DNA of 64,000 nucleotides. Origin: Fulvivirga ligni. Its GTDB lineage: Bacteria; Bacteroidota; Bacteroidia; Cytophagales; Cyclobacteriaceae. Under the pieces are notes generated by a model. That model did no database searches. It was not told where the DNA came from and worked only from the letters and a program-made list of their open reading frames with translations. Numbering within the stretch: position 1 is the stretch's first letter; each line of letters begins with the position of its first letter. Position numbers and translations under genes: made by a program. Below, piece after piece: positions 9,887-17,287 of the stretch. Location: the NCBI RefSeq assembly GCF_021389935.1, contig NZ_CP089979.1, forward strand, positions 3,639,001 to 3,703,000, in the 5' to 3' direction.

Positions 9887-9922
9887 TACGCAAAAAGACT
9901 GCGTAATATGTACTTTGCTTTG
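9887..9922 (+). promoter_or_regulatory. Operator palindrome and promoter of hen1-pnkp
   Basis: A perfect inverted repeat TACGCA-N7-TGCGTA occupies 9887-9905. Nine bases further on, 9915-9922 reads TTGCTTTG, one base from the Bacteroidota -7 consensus TAnnTTTG. No -33 TTG is present because the palindrome occupies that position. The same layout recurs at 13989-14024. This places transcription start near 9929, ahead of the hen1 ATG at 9951. The likely binding protein is the divergent WYL regulator. Confidence 0.75.
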
Positions 9923-9950
9923 TAATCAATTATTACTGAAGAAATATAAA

Positions 9951-11327
9951 ATGCTATTAAAAATATCTACGAATCGAGCTAATGCCAGAGAGGTGAGTTT
10001 TCTTTTTCATAAGCACCCGGACCGACTACAATCGGTGGAGCTACCTTTTGGTAAGGCGCACATATTTTATCCCAAAGCTGATCAGGATGAATGCGCTATC
10101 TGTCTGGTGCTGGATATTAACCCAGTTAGCCTTACCAGAAATAATCAGTCCAATAATGCCGATTTTGCACTATCACACTATGTGAATGACAGGCCTTACG
10201 TTGCTTCCTCCTACATGAGTGTAGCCATTTCAAAGGCTTTCAGCACGGCTATGAACGGTACTTGTAAGGATCATCCTGAATTAGTAAATGAACAAATTCC
10301 TTTTGACATAAAAATAGCGGTAATGTTTGCACCTAAAGGTGGGGAAATACTTATCCGAAGGTTATTTGAACCCCTTAATTATGAAGTGGAAGTGCAAAGA
10401 CATACGTTGGATGAAGCTTTTCCTGAATGGGGTGAAAGCCGGTACTTTTCGGTCAATCTGAAGGGAACGCAGAGGTTGATGGATGTATTAACGCATTTGT
10501 ATGTACTTATTCCGTCTTTGGATACACACAAGCATTATTGGGTGAGTAATGCTGAGGTAGAAAAGCTCCTGAGGAAAGGTGAAAACTGGCTGGCCGGTCA
10601 TCCTGAAAAGGATCAGATTACCAAAAGGTATTTGAAAGGTATTGCAAATCTTACCAGAAGTGCCTTTGATCAGCTTAATGAAGCTATTGAAAGCAACGAT
10701 GATGTGTCCGAAGAAACACAAGATACTGTCCAACAATCATTACATCAACAGCGCTTACAAATGGCATTTGATGAATTGAAAAGATCGGGAGCAACTACTG
10801 TGATAGATCTGGGCTGTGGAGAAGGTAAGTTGTTAAAGTTGTTCCTAAAAGACCCTCAATTTACCAAAATCACTGGAATGGACGTTTCGCATAAAAGTCT
10901 GCAGAAGGTGGTGGAACGTTTGCATTTAAATGAGATTTCTCCGGTTCAAAAGGAAAGAATTAGCCTCTTTCAGGGAGCGCTAACCTATAGAGATGAACGC
11001 TTAAATAATTATGAAGCAGCAGCTTTAATTGAGGTGATAGAACACCTGGATCCTGATAGAATTAAATCAATGGAAAGGGTGGTTTTTGAATATGCTAAAC
11101 CTAACACGGTAGTGCTCACCACACCCAATAGTGATTATAATGAACTGTATGAATCATTGCATGCAGGTCAGTTCAGGCACACCGATCACCGTTTTGAGTG
11201 GAGCAGAGAAGAGTTTAAACAATGGGTGAATTCTGTTTGCGAGAATTATGCCTATGAAGCTGATATTAAGTCAGTTGGAGATGAGGTGGAAGCTGTAGGA
11301 GCACCTTTCTCAGATAGCTATTTTTAA
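9951..11327 (+). CDS. hen1: Hen1, RNA 3'-terminal ribose 2'-O-methyltransferase
   Basis: A 458-residue bacterial Hen1. The N-terminal half (about 1-240) is the Hen1-specific domain that activates the ligase of Pnkp, and the C-terminal half is the methyltransferase. SAM-binding motif I is DLGCGEGKLLKLF, beginning at Asp286. The metal-binding set is Glu361 and Glu364-His365 in EVIEH, with His413 (and His410) in RHTDHRF. It methylates the 2'-OH at an RNA break before sealing, protecting the repaired tRNA from re-cleavage. I chose ATG 9951: MLLKISTNRANAREVSFLFHKHPDRLQ matches the family N-terminus in form, and the longer reading frame from GTG 9882 would begin upstream of the promoter box. pnkp follows after 33 bases. 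Confidence 0.95.
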   Translation: MLLKISTNRANAREVSFLFHKHPDRLQSVELPFGKAHIFYPKADQDECAICLVLDINPVSLTRNNQSNNADFALSHYVNDRPYVASSYMSVAISKAFSTAMNGTCKDHPELVNEQIPFDIKIAVMFAPKGGEILIRRLFEPLNYEVEVQRHTLDEAFPEWGESRYFSVNLKGTQRLMDVLTHLYVLIPSLDTHKHYWVSNAEVEKLLRKGENWLAGHPEKDQITKRYLKGIANLTRSAFDQLNEAIESNDDVSEETQDTVQQSLHQQRLQMAFDELKRSGATTVIDLGCGEGKLLKLFLKDPQFTKITGMDVSHKSLQKVVERLHLNEISPVQKERISLFQGALTYRDERLNNYEAAALIEVIEHLDPDRIKSMERVVFEYAKPNTVVLTTPNSDYNELYESLHAGQFRHTDHRFEWSREEFKQWVNSVCENYAYEADIKSVGDEVEAVGAPFSDSYF

Positions 11328-11360
11328 AAGAGTTCATTCATAAATAATAAGATAGAAAGA

Positions 11361-13940
11361 ATGGAAAATAGAGAATTAAATATACCTGAATTATCATTGG
11401 TGGTGTTGGTCGGTATTTCAGGATCAGGCAAATCGACTTTTGCCAAAAGGCTTTTTAAAGAAACTGAAGTGATCTCATCCGATAGATGTAGAGCTTTAGT
11501 TTCAGATAATGAAAACGATCAATCGGCTACTACAGATGCCTTTGAATTGGTTCATTACATAGCTGCCAAAAGATTAAAGAATGGATTACTCACAGTAATA
11601 GATGCGACTAATGTACAGTCTGATTCCAGAAAGCCATTGGTTGCACTAGCGAAGAAGTACCACTGCTTGCCGGTGGCCATAGTGCTTGACGTGCCTGAAA
11701 AGGAATGTCAGTTGAGGAACGAAAGCAGAGATGATCGGAATTTTGGTAATCATGTGGTGCGCCAACAAAGGTCTCAGTTGAGAAGGTCAATCAAAAGCCT
11801 GAAAAGGGAAGGGTTCAGACACATTCATGTTTTAAAATCCGTTGAGGAGATAGATGCAGTATCGAATATTAAAAGGGATAGCTTATATAATGATAAGAAG
11901 CATGAATCTGGTCCTTTTGATATAGTTGGTGACGTTCATGGCTGTTTTCTGGAATTAAAAGAGCTATTGAAAAAACTAACCTATCAGATTGAAGATGTCG
12001 ATTATTCCAATGAAACATTTGGTTACCGTGTTACTCATCCCGAGGGTCGAAGAGTAGTTTTTGTGGGAGATTTGGTTGACCGTGGGCCAGATTCACCGGC
12101 TGTACTTAAGTTGGTAATGAGCATGGTGAATAGTGGTGTGGCATTTTGCGTTCCCGGAAATCATGATATGAAATTGCAGAAATACCTCAATGGTAAGAAT
12201 GTGCAAATAAAGCATGGTTTAGAAAAAACGGTTGAGCAATTGCTGCATGAATCTGATGATTTTAAATATCAGGTGAGGGAGTTTTTGTACGGTTTAGTAA
12301 GTCATTATATCTTCGATAATGGAAGGCTGGTAGTAGCCCATGCAGGTTTAAAAGAGGAAATGCAGGGTAGAGGAAGTGGAGCGGTGAGGTCTTTTTGTAT
12401 GTATGGTGAAACTACTGGTGAGATAGATGAGTTTGGTTTGCCCGTAAGGTATAATTGGGCGTCAGAATACAGAGGAAGGGCTAAAGTAGTATACGGACAC
12501 ACACCGGTACCAGAGGCAGAGTGGCTAAATAATACCATTGATATTGACACGGGTTGTGTTTTTGGTGGCAAATTAACTGCTTTAAGATATCCTGAGCAGG
12601 AGTTAGTTGCTGTGCAGGCTCAACAGGTTTATTCAGAGCCGGCAAGGCCATTGGAAATAAATCAGTTTACCAAAAGCCAGCAACAAGAGTATGATGATCT
12701 TCTGGATATAGCTGAGGTTACCGGAAAGCGAATAGTGAGCACCAGATTAAGGAATAATGTCACATTACCTGAGGAAAATTCAGTAGCTGCACTGGAAGCG
12801 ATGAGCAGGTTTGCCATCAACCCTAAATGGATGATTTATCTTCCTCCAACGATGTCGCCCTCAGAAACCAGTGAGTTGGAGCATTATTTGGAACATCCAC
12901 ATGAGGCGTTAAAATACTTCAGGAGCCAGGGTGTGCAGAAAGTAGTTTGTGAAGAGAAGCACATGGGATCCAGGGCTATTGTAATAGTTTGTAAGAATGC
13001 CGATGTTACAAGAGAACGATTCGGAATAGATAATGGTGAAATCGGTGCCTGCTATACCAGAACCGGGCGAGCATTTTTCAACGATAAAACGCTTGAAATG
13101 GCTTTTTTGGATCGAGTGCAGAAAGCCTTAAATCAATCAGGTTTTTGGGATAGGTTCAAAACTGATTGGGTCTGTCTGGATACGGAACTTATGCCATGGT
13201 CGGCTAAGGCTCAGGCACTTTTAAAAGATCAGTATGCAGCTGTGGGGGCTGCCGCAAGTGCGTCTTTGGATGTGGTAATTCAAGAGTTGAACATCGCTCT
13301 GGATAGGAACCTGGAAGGAGTAGAGCAGTTACTGCAAAATTATGGGCAGAAACAAGAAATGATTACCGATTTTGTGGAGGCTTATCGTAACTATTGCTGG
13401 CCTGTAAAAGGATTGGATGGATACAAACTGGCTCCTTTTCATATTCTCGCCACCGAAGGTCATGTTTACAGTGACAAAGATCATCAATGGCACATGGAGA
13501 ATATTAAACAGATGTGTGAAGTAGATCCTGAGTTTATGATTGCCACGCCATATCAGGTAATTGATTTGAATGAAGAGGATCAGCTCAGCTCTGTTGTAGA
13601 ATGGTGGACTGAATTGACCAATAAAGGAGGAGAAGGCATGGTGATAAAACCATATGATTTTATTACTCATGGTAAAAAAGGCCTGGTACAGCCAGCTGTA
13701 AAATGTAGAGGCAAAGAATATTTACGAATCATCTATGGCCCGGAATATAGTACTTCGGAAAATATGAACACGTTGAAGAACAGAGGTTTGGGGCGAAAAA
13801 GGTCGCTAGCCTTACGTGAATTTGCTTTAGGGATAGAATCTCTTGAAAGGTTTGTAAACAAGGAGCCTTTACGCAGAGTTCACGAATGTGTATTTGGTGT
13901 GCTAGCCCTTGAAAGTGAGATGGTTGATCCTCGGCTGTAA
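11361..13940 (+). CDS. pnkp: Polynucleotide kinase-phosphatase-ligase (bacterial Pnkp)
   Basis: An 859-residue three-domain RNA-repair enzyme. The N-terminal 5'-OH kinase has the P-loop GISGSGKST (about residues 18-26). The central 2',3' phosphatase is a metallophosphoesterase with GDVHGC (Asp191, His193), GDLVDRG and GNHD. The C-terminal adenylyltransferase/ligase has the motif I lysine Lys533 in EEKHMGSR and the later motif GEGMVIKP. It heals both ends of a broken RNA, and together with Hen1 it seals them. Length and domain order match the known bacterial Pnkp family. It is co-transcribed with hen1. The 191 bases after its stop hold a second copy of the operator/promoter, so the genes downstream form a separate unit. 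Confidence 0.97.
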   Translation: MENRELNIPELSLVVLVGISGSGKSTFAKRLFKETEVISSDRCRALVSDNENDQSATTDAFELVHYIAAKRLKNGLLTVIDATNVQSDSRKPLVALAKKYHCLPVAIVLDVPEKECQLRNESRDDRNFGNHVVRQQRSQLRRSIKSLKREGFRHIHVLKSVEEIDAVSNIKRDSLYNDKKHESGPFDIVGDVHGCFLELKELLKKLTYQIEDVDYSNETFGYRVTHPEGRRVVFVGDLVDRGPDSPAVLKLVMSMVNSGVAFCVPGNHDMKLQKYLNGKNVQIKHGLEKTVEQLLHESDDFKYQVREFLYGLVSHYIFDNGRLVVAHAGLKEEMQGRGSGAVRSFCMYGETTGEIDEFGLPVRYNWASEYRGRAKVVYGHTPVPEAEWLNNTIDIDTGCVFGGKLTALRYPEQELVAVQAQQVYSEPARPLEINQFTKSQQQEYDDLLDIAEVTGKRIVSTRLRNNVTLPEENSVAALEAMSRFAINPKWMIYLPPTMSPSETSELEHYLEHPHEALKYFRSQGVQKVVCEEKHMGSRAIVIVCKNADVTRERFGIDNGEIGACYTRTGRAFFNDKTLEMAFLDRVQKALNQSGFWDRFKTDWVCLDTELMPWSAKAQALLKDQYAAVGAAASASLDVVIQELNIALDRNLEGVEQLLQNYGQKQEMITDFVEAYRNYCWPVKGLDGYKLAPFHILATEGHVYSDKDHQWHMENIKQMCEVDPEFMIATPYQVIDLNEEDQLSSVVEWWTELTNKGGEGMVIKPYDFITHGKKGLVQPAVKCRGKEYLRIIYGPEYSTSENMNTLKNRGLGRKRSLALREFALGIESLERFVNKEPLRRVHECVFGVLALESEMVDPRL

Positions 13941-13988
13941 TTGATTTCTCAACTGCTAAATTTTCATTAATTAAAAAATAATTTCCAT

Positions 13989-14024
13989 TACGCAAAAACA
14001 ATGCGTAGTGGGTGCTTTAGTTTG
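13989..14024 (+). promoter_or_regulatory. Second operator palindrome and promoter (tRNA-like/RlaP unit)
   Basis: TACGCA-N7-TGCGTA at 13989-14007 is followed nine bases later by TTAGTTTG at 14017-14024, a -7-like box. Half-sites, spacer length, A-rich spacer start and offset to the -7 box are identical to the site before hen1. No -33 TTG is visible. The site drives the small genes, the tRNA-like RNA and the two nucleotidyltransferase genes, and marks them as part of the regulon of the WYL regulator. Start of transcription is expected near 14031, leaving a leader of about 100 bases. Confidence 0.75.
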
Positions 14025-14132
14025 TATCATGAAATGAGCATAAACTTTAGTCATCTTAAAATTATACCCATCTGAGATGAATAAAGTTTGTAGCGAAATC
14101 CATGTTACTGTTGAAAAATAAATACTATACAA

Positions 14133-14366
14133 GTGAAATTAAGTGAAGATTTAAAAAGTAGAATATTTGACGTCATTTTAGGTTCCGCTACTCTCAAAGA
14201 TTTTGAGCAATGGGTTTATCAGCAAGAGGATTTGCTAGAAAGAATTAATGAAGACTTCTATCTTTTTCTTTTTGCATTTAACTATGGTCAACCAAATGCT
14301 TTTAGAGAATTCACCAAGATGGTTAATCGCTATTTTGGTGATGTAAAATGGGACTCGAAGCCTTAG
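14133..14366 (+). CDS. Hypothetical protein, probable N-terminal part of a split gene
   Basis: A 77-residue acidic protein from a GTG start, first gene of the second repair unit. Sequence features are an amphipathic helix (LKDFEQWVYQQEDLLERI) followed by an EDFYLFLFAFNYG segment. This composition recalls small all-helical proteins of about 155 residues found near defence genes, but I cannot name a family with confidence. It overlaps the next small frame by 19 bases and stops just where that one begins. A single lost base near 14350 would explain both as one broken protein. Translational coupling of two genuine subunits is the alternative. Confidence 0.55.
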   Translation: MKLSEDLKSRIFDVILGSATLKDFEQWVYQQEDLLERINEDFYLFLFAFNYGQPNAFREFTKMVNRYFGDVKWDSKP

Positions 14367-14614
14367 CATCTGACATGTTATGTGATTTGAAAATTCAGAT
14401 TTTGAATGAATTTTCAGTCATAAGTTATAACGGTTATCCGTCATTAAATCACATATCTACTATTAGATATGCCCTTTGCGAGCCTGATATTTATGGCGAT
14501 AGTATAGAGTCTTTTGTGAAAGAGTTAACTCAAGAGTCCCTCCAATTATTAGAGAAAATAAATAAAGCCGAACAACTCGATTCGGACTTCAAATTAAAAG
14601 TATTTCTTTCTTAA
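14348..14614 (+). CDS. Hypothetical protein, probable C-terminal part of a split gene
   Basis: An 88-residue helical protein beginning at an ATG inside the previous gene and read in the -1 frame relative to it. It contains a long C-terminal helix (VKELTQESLQLLEKINKAE). Joining the two frames near 14350-14360 would give one protein of about 158 residues whose two halves are similarly acidic and helical. It ends 13 bases before the tRNA-like RNA. No function can be assigned. Its position inside the repair unit suggests a regulatory or accessory role, but that is only context. Confidence 0.5.
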   Translation: MGLEALASDMLCDLKIQILNEFSVISYNGYPSLNHISTIRYALCEPDIYGDSIESFVKELTQESLQLLEKINKAEQLDSDFKLKVFLS

Positions 14615-14627
14615 GAATAACAAACAA

Positions 14628-14842
14628 GCCCCTGTAGCTCCAAGAGGCAGAGCACGGTAAAACAGTCACTAGCCGGTTGCAGGAGTACGGGTTTCCGGAA
14701 GACAGAATCGTGGTGAATAGCCCAGTATGTCGCAGCACCGAACAGCCTCTCGGGGAAGCTTAGTAGGGAAGCGTGTTCATCCCGGCTCCATGCTAATCTC
14801 GATATTTTCGGGAGAGTGCGGGTTCAAATCCCGTCGGGGGCT
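14628..14842 (+). ncRNA. tRNA-like RNA with a ~160-nt insertion replacing the anticodon arm
   Basis: The ends fold as a tRNA. The acceptor stem is GCCCCTG (14628-14634) with CGGGGGC (14835-14841): seven pairs including one G-T. TA follows, then the D stem GCTC/GAGC (14637-14640, 14650-14653) with loop CAAGAGGCA holding the GG pair. The T stem GCGGG/CCCGT (14818-14822, 14830-14834) encloses the canonical loop TTCAAAT. Between the base after the D stem and the T stem are 163 bases instead of about 22. Hairpins visible inside are 14711-14715/14736-14740, 14751-14755/14780-14784 enclosing GCTT/AAGC with a 7-base loop (14758-14772), and 14797-14802/14808-14815 just before the T stem. No encoded CCA. 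It lies inside an operon, 13 bases after one gene and 4 before the next ATG. Confidence 0.75.
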
Positions 14843-14846
14843 CTTA

Positions 14847-15626
14847 ATGAAATTAATGATGCAAACAATAATCAAATCAAGGCTTCAGCAGATTGAAGAA
14901 GAAAAATCAGTGCGCATATTATATGCCTGCGAAACTGGTTCCAGGGCGTGGGGATTTCCATCTCCTGACAGTGATTACGATGTCAGGTGTATCTATGCCG
15001 AAAAGCTTGACTGGCACCTGTCACTTCGTGCCAGAAAAGATACTTTTACCAGGCCTATTAATGATGATCTGGATATAACCGGTTGGGAAATCAACAAGGT
15101 GCTGCATTTGCTATGGAAATCTAATGCACCATTGCTTGAGCGTTTGCAATCGCCCATCATTTATGAGCTAAAAAGTAAAGAGATTCTTGATGGACTGTGG
15201 GAGTTGGCAGGAGATTGCTTTTCTCCTATTGCTACTATGCACCACTACCACAGAATGGCTAAGAAGTACTATGATATATGCTATACTTCCGGAAATGAGG
15301 TGAAATTGAAAAGCTACTTCTATGCGATAAGAGCAGTTTTATGCGCAAGTTGGGTGCGTGAGAAAATGGCTATTCCTCAAATTGAAATGAATCTCATGTT
15401 CGAGCTTCTTCAACCTGAGACTCGGGATAAAGTAGAGGAGCTTATCTTGTTGAAGTCTACCAAAAATGAAGATTATAGACACGAGAGAGAACCTGTGTTA
15501 GATGAGTACTTGAAAGCTCAAATTGGTTTAAATGAGGCAATTGCTAATCATCTGCCAGGAGCAAAGAAAAGAGATATTGACCAACTAGATGATTTTTACA
15601 GGCGAGTAATTACCGAAAAGCTATGA
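14847..15626 (+). CDS. RlaP/YcgL-type predicted nucleotidyltransferase, first copy
   Basis: A 259-residue protein of the Pol-beta nucleotidyltransferase superfamily (COG3541, called RlaP when found beside RNA ligases). The active-site pattern is visible: GSRAWGF, then DSDYDVR, giving the Gly-Ser and Asp-x-Asp metal-binding residues. A helical C-terminal half follows, with a YYDICYTSGNEVKLKSYFYAIRA block. I use ATG 14847; ATGs at 14856 and 14859 are also possible, and reading further upstream would run through the tRNA-like RNA. The RNA ends only four bases before this start, so the two are linked. Adding nucleotides to RNA 3' ends, perhaps those of the tRNA-like RNA, is plausible but inferred. 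It overlaps the second copy by ATGA. Confidence 0.82.
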   Translation: MKLMMQTIIKSRLQQIEEEKSVRILYACETGSRAWGFPSPDSDYDVRCIYAEKLDWHLSLRARKDTFTRPINDDLDITGWEINKVLHLLWKSNAPLLERLQSPIIYELKSKEILDGLWELAGDCFSPIATMHHYHRMAKKYYDICYTSGNEVKLKSYFYAIRAVLCASWVREKMAIPQIEMNLMFELLQPETRDKVEELILLKSTKNEDYRHEREPVLDEYLKAQIGLNEAIANHLPGAKKRDIDQLDDFYRRVITEKL

Positions 15627-16672
15627 CCATTGAAGAACTGAAAAATAAAGACATGATCATTTTCGAGTGCCAGAGCGGAAGCCATGCTTATGGACTGGCC
15701 ACAGAAGATTCTGATCTTGACATAAAAGGTGTCTTCATATTGCCTGAGGATGAATATTTTGGGCTTAGATATGTAGAGCAGGTGAGTAATGATAGCAATG
15801 ACATTGTTTATTATGAACTCAAGCGGTTTGTTGATTTACTTACTAAAAGTAACCCAACGGCTTTGGAGCTTTTGCACACACCTGATGAGAGTGTTTTGTA
15901 TATGCATCCGGTATTCGAGGCAATTAGAGGTAAGCAGTTTTTGTCAAAGAAATGTCTCGATACTTTTGGTGGCTATGCCATGACACAGGTAAAAAAGGCC
16001 AAAGGTCTGAAAAAGAAGATTCTCAACCCTGTAGATAAAGAACGCAAGAGCATATTGGATTTTTGCTATGTAGCAGATCATCAGGGATCAGTACCAGTGA
16101 AGGAGTACTTGAAGTCGCATAAGCTTATTCAGGAAGAATGTGGCTTGTCGAAGCTGCCAAATATGAATGAAATGTATGCTCTTTATTATGGTGATGATGC
16201 ATTTCATGGTATCCAAGGTTCTGATAATGCAAATGATGTTACGTTGAGTTCTATACCTAAGGGACTTCAACCTATGGCATTCATGTCCTTCAACAAATCG
16301 GCCTATTCCAGCTATTGCAAGGAATATAAGGAGTATTGGGAGTGGGTGGACAAGCGAAATGACAACCGCTATAAAAACACCTTACAGAATGGAAAGAACT
16401 ACGATGCCAAAAATATGATGCACACCTTCAGATTGCTGAAAATGTGCGAAGAAATAGGGAGGGAAGGTAAACTTCATGTGAAGCGGCAGGATCGTGAGTA
16501 TTTATTAAGCATAAAAAGAGGTGAATTTGAGTACAACGATCTTTTGCTTCAAACGGAAATGGCAATCGATCAATTGAAATTGATTTATCAAGAGTCATCA
16601 TTGGCCAATGAGCCTGATTTTGAAGAATTAAACAGGTTGTTGATTTTGATGAGGAGGGAGTATTATGGTTAG
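15623..16672 (+). CDS. RlaP/YcgL-type predicted nucleotidyltransferase, second copy
   Basis: A 349-residue relative of the preceding protein. The nucleotidyltransferase pattern is GSHAYGLATEDSDLDIKG, with the Asp-x-Asp pair intact. The same helical block follows but with an insertion of about 90 residues (roughly 165-260), rich in aromatic and charged residues, that the first copy lacks. The start codon overlaps the stop of the first copy by four bases (ATGA), so the two are translationally coupled and may form a hetero-dimer. Proteins of this family are recurrent partners of RNA ligases. Its substrate is not known to me. It is the last gene of the repair island; the next gene has its own promoter. 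Confidence 0.82.
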   Translation: MTIEELKNKDMIIFECQSGSHAYGLATEDSDLDIKGVFILPEDEYFGLRYVEQVSNDSNDIVYYELKRFVDLLTKSNPTALELLHTPDESVLYMHPVFEAIRGKQFLSKKCLDTFGGYAMTQVKKAKGLKKKILNPVDKERKSILDFCYVADHQGSVPVKEYLKSHKLIQEECGLSKLPNMNEMYALYYGDDAFHGIQGSDNANDVTLSSIPKGLQPMAFMSFNKSAYSSYCKEYKEYWEWVDKRNDNRYKNTLQNGKNYDAKNMMHTFRLLKMCEEIGREGKLHVKRQDREYLLSIKRGEFEYNDLLLQTEMAIDQLKLIYQESSLANEPDFEELNRLLILMRREYYG

Positions 16673-16767
16673 TCACCTGACCACATTATACTCCTGGTCA
16701 TCGAAGAGAATGGGATTGTTTAACAAAGAATTATTTGGTAGTAGTCAACTGTGATTAGGAATTTAAG

Positions 16768-16797
16768 TTGCGATTAACGAATTTTTATATAAATTTG
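16768..16797 (+). promoter_or_regulatory. Consensus promoter of the TAC module
   Basis: TTG at 16768-16770, a 19-base spacer, and TAAATTTG at 16790-16797 match the Bacteroidota promoter consensus TTG-N19-TAnnTTTG exactly. Transcription should start near 16804, only about ten bases before the GTG of the toxin gene. Two short palindromes, TTTATATAAA (16784-16793, over the -7 box) and ACTTATAAGT (16806-16815, over the start codon), are candidate operators for autoregulation by the antitoxin. Confidence 0.7.
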
Positions 16798-16813
16798 AAA
16801 ACTTAACTTATAA

Positions 16814-17278
16814 GTGAAGCGTTATAATATTGAATTATATAAGTCATTTGACAAAACAACCTTTTATACCATTCATGAGGAGAGCAAGAAGGTGAGTGAG
16901 ACAGATGATTTCTTCTTACGCTTTAAGGATGAGAAAAAATTTCAAAGAGATGTTAATCTCATTAGATATTGGCTTGGAAAAATTGGCAATGAATATGGAG
17001 CACAAGAAAGACGTTTCCGACCAGAGGGAAAAGGAAGTGCTATTCCCATAGAATCTTCTAAACTTAGATTATACTGTTACAGAATTAATGAGAGAATTAT
17101 AATTCTTGGTAACGGAGGTGAAAAGACATCTCAGAAAGTACAGGATAGTCCTGATGCTTTTCCGCATTTTGAAACTATCAATCATTTAGCCTACATTATA
17201 AATTTGAAAAAACAAAAAGGAGAAATCAGTTTTGCTGAAAATCAAATTCAAGGTGATTTATCCTTTTATATAAAATAA
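16814..17278 (+). CDS. Toxin component of a toxin-antitoxin-chaperone module (RelE/HigB-like, tentative)
   Basis: A 154-residue basic protein from a GTG start. The segment RLYCYRINERIIILGNGGEKTSQKVQD followed by a C-terminal helical region resembles the strand pair and basic residues of RelE/HigB-type mRNA-cleaving toxins, but the similarity is remote. The assignment rests mainly on order: ten bases later comes an HTH antitoxin-like gene and then a SecB-like chaperone gene, the order toxin, antitoxin, chaperone known from TAC systems such as higBA1-Rv1957 of Mycobacterium tuberculosis. It is therefore likely to inhibit translation by cutting RNA. It is read from a consensus promoter with almost no leader. 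Confidence 0.65.
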   Translation: MKRYNIELYKSFDKTTFYTIHEESKKVSETDDFFLRFKDEKKFQRDVNLIRYWLGKIGNEYGAQERRFRPEGKGSAIPIESSKLRLYCYRINERIIILGNGGEKTSQKVQDSPDAFPHFETINHLAYIINLKKQKGEISFAENQIQGDLSFYIK

Positions 17279-17287
17279 ACTACCACT

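Noticed and set aside
9882-9950. GTG at 9882 as hen1 start.
   Set aside because: It would start inside the operator and before the -7 box, and ATG 9951 gives the normal Hen1 N-terminus.
14628-14842. Group I intron inside an ordinary tRNA gene, or a tmRNA.
   Set aside because: No group I P/Q/R/S core motifs and no pairable anticodon-stem halves around the insert were found. The RNA is shorter than a tmRNA and has a normal D arm, which tmRNA lacks. An unusual intron is not fully excluded.
14628-14842. Canonical bacterial Y RNA (Ro60 partner).
   Set aside because: No Rsr/Ro60 (TROVE) gene is in the window, and the tRNA part here includes the outer acceptor stem, unlike Y RNAs, where the outer stem is the Ro-binding one. 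A distant relation remains possible.
14727-14846. An in-frame ATG at 14727 would extend the first nucleotidyltransferase by 40 residues.
   Set aside because: It runs through the tRNA-like RNA, including the T arm and acceptor strand; the added sequence has no family character, and ATGs at 14847-14859 fit the protein start.
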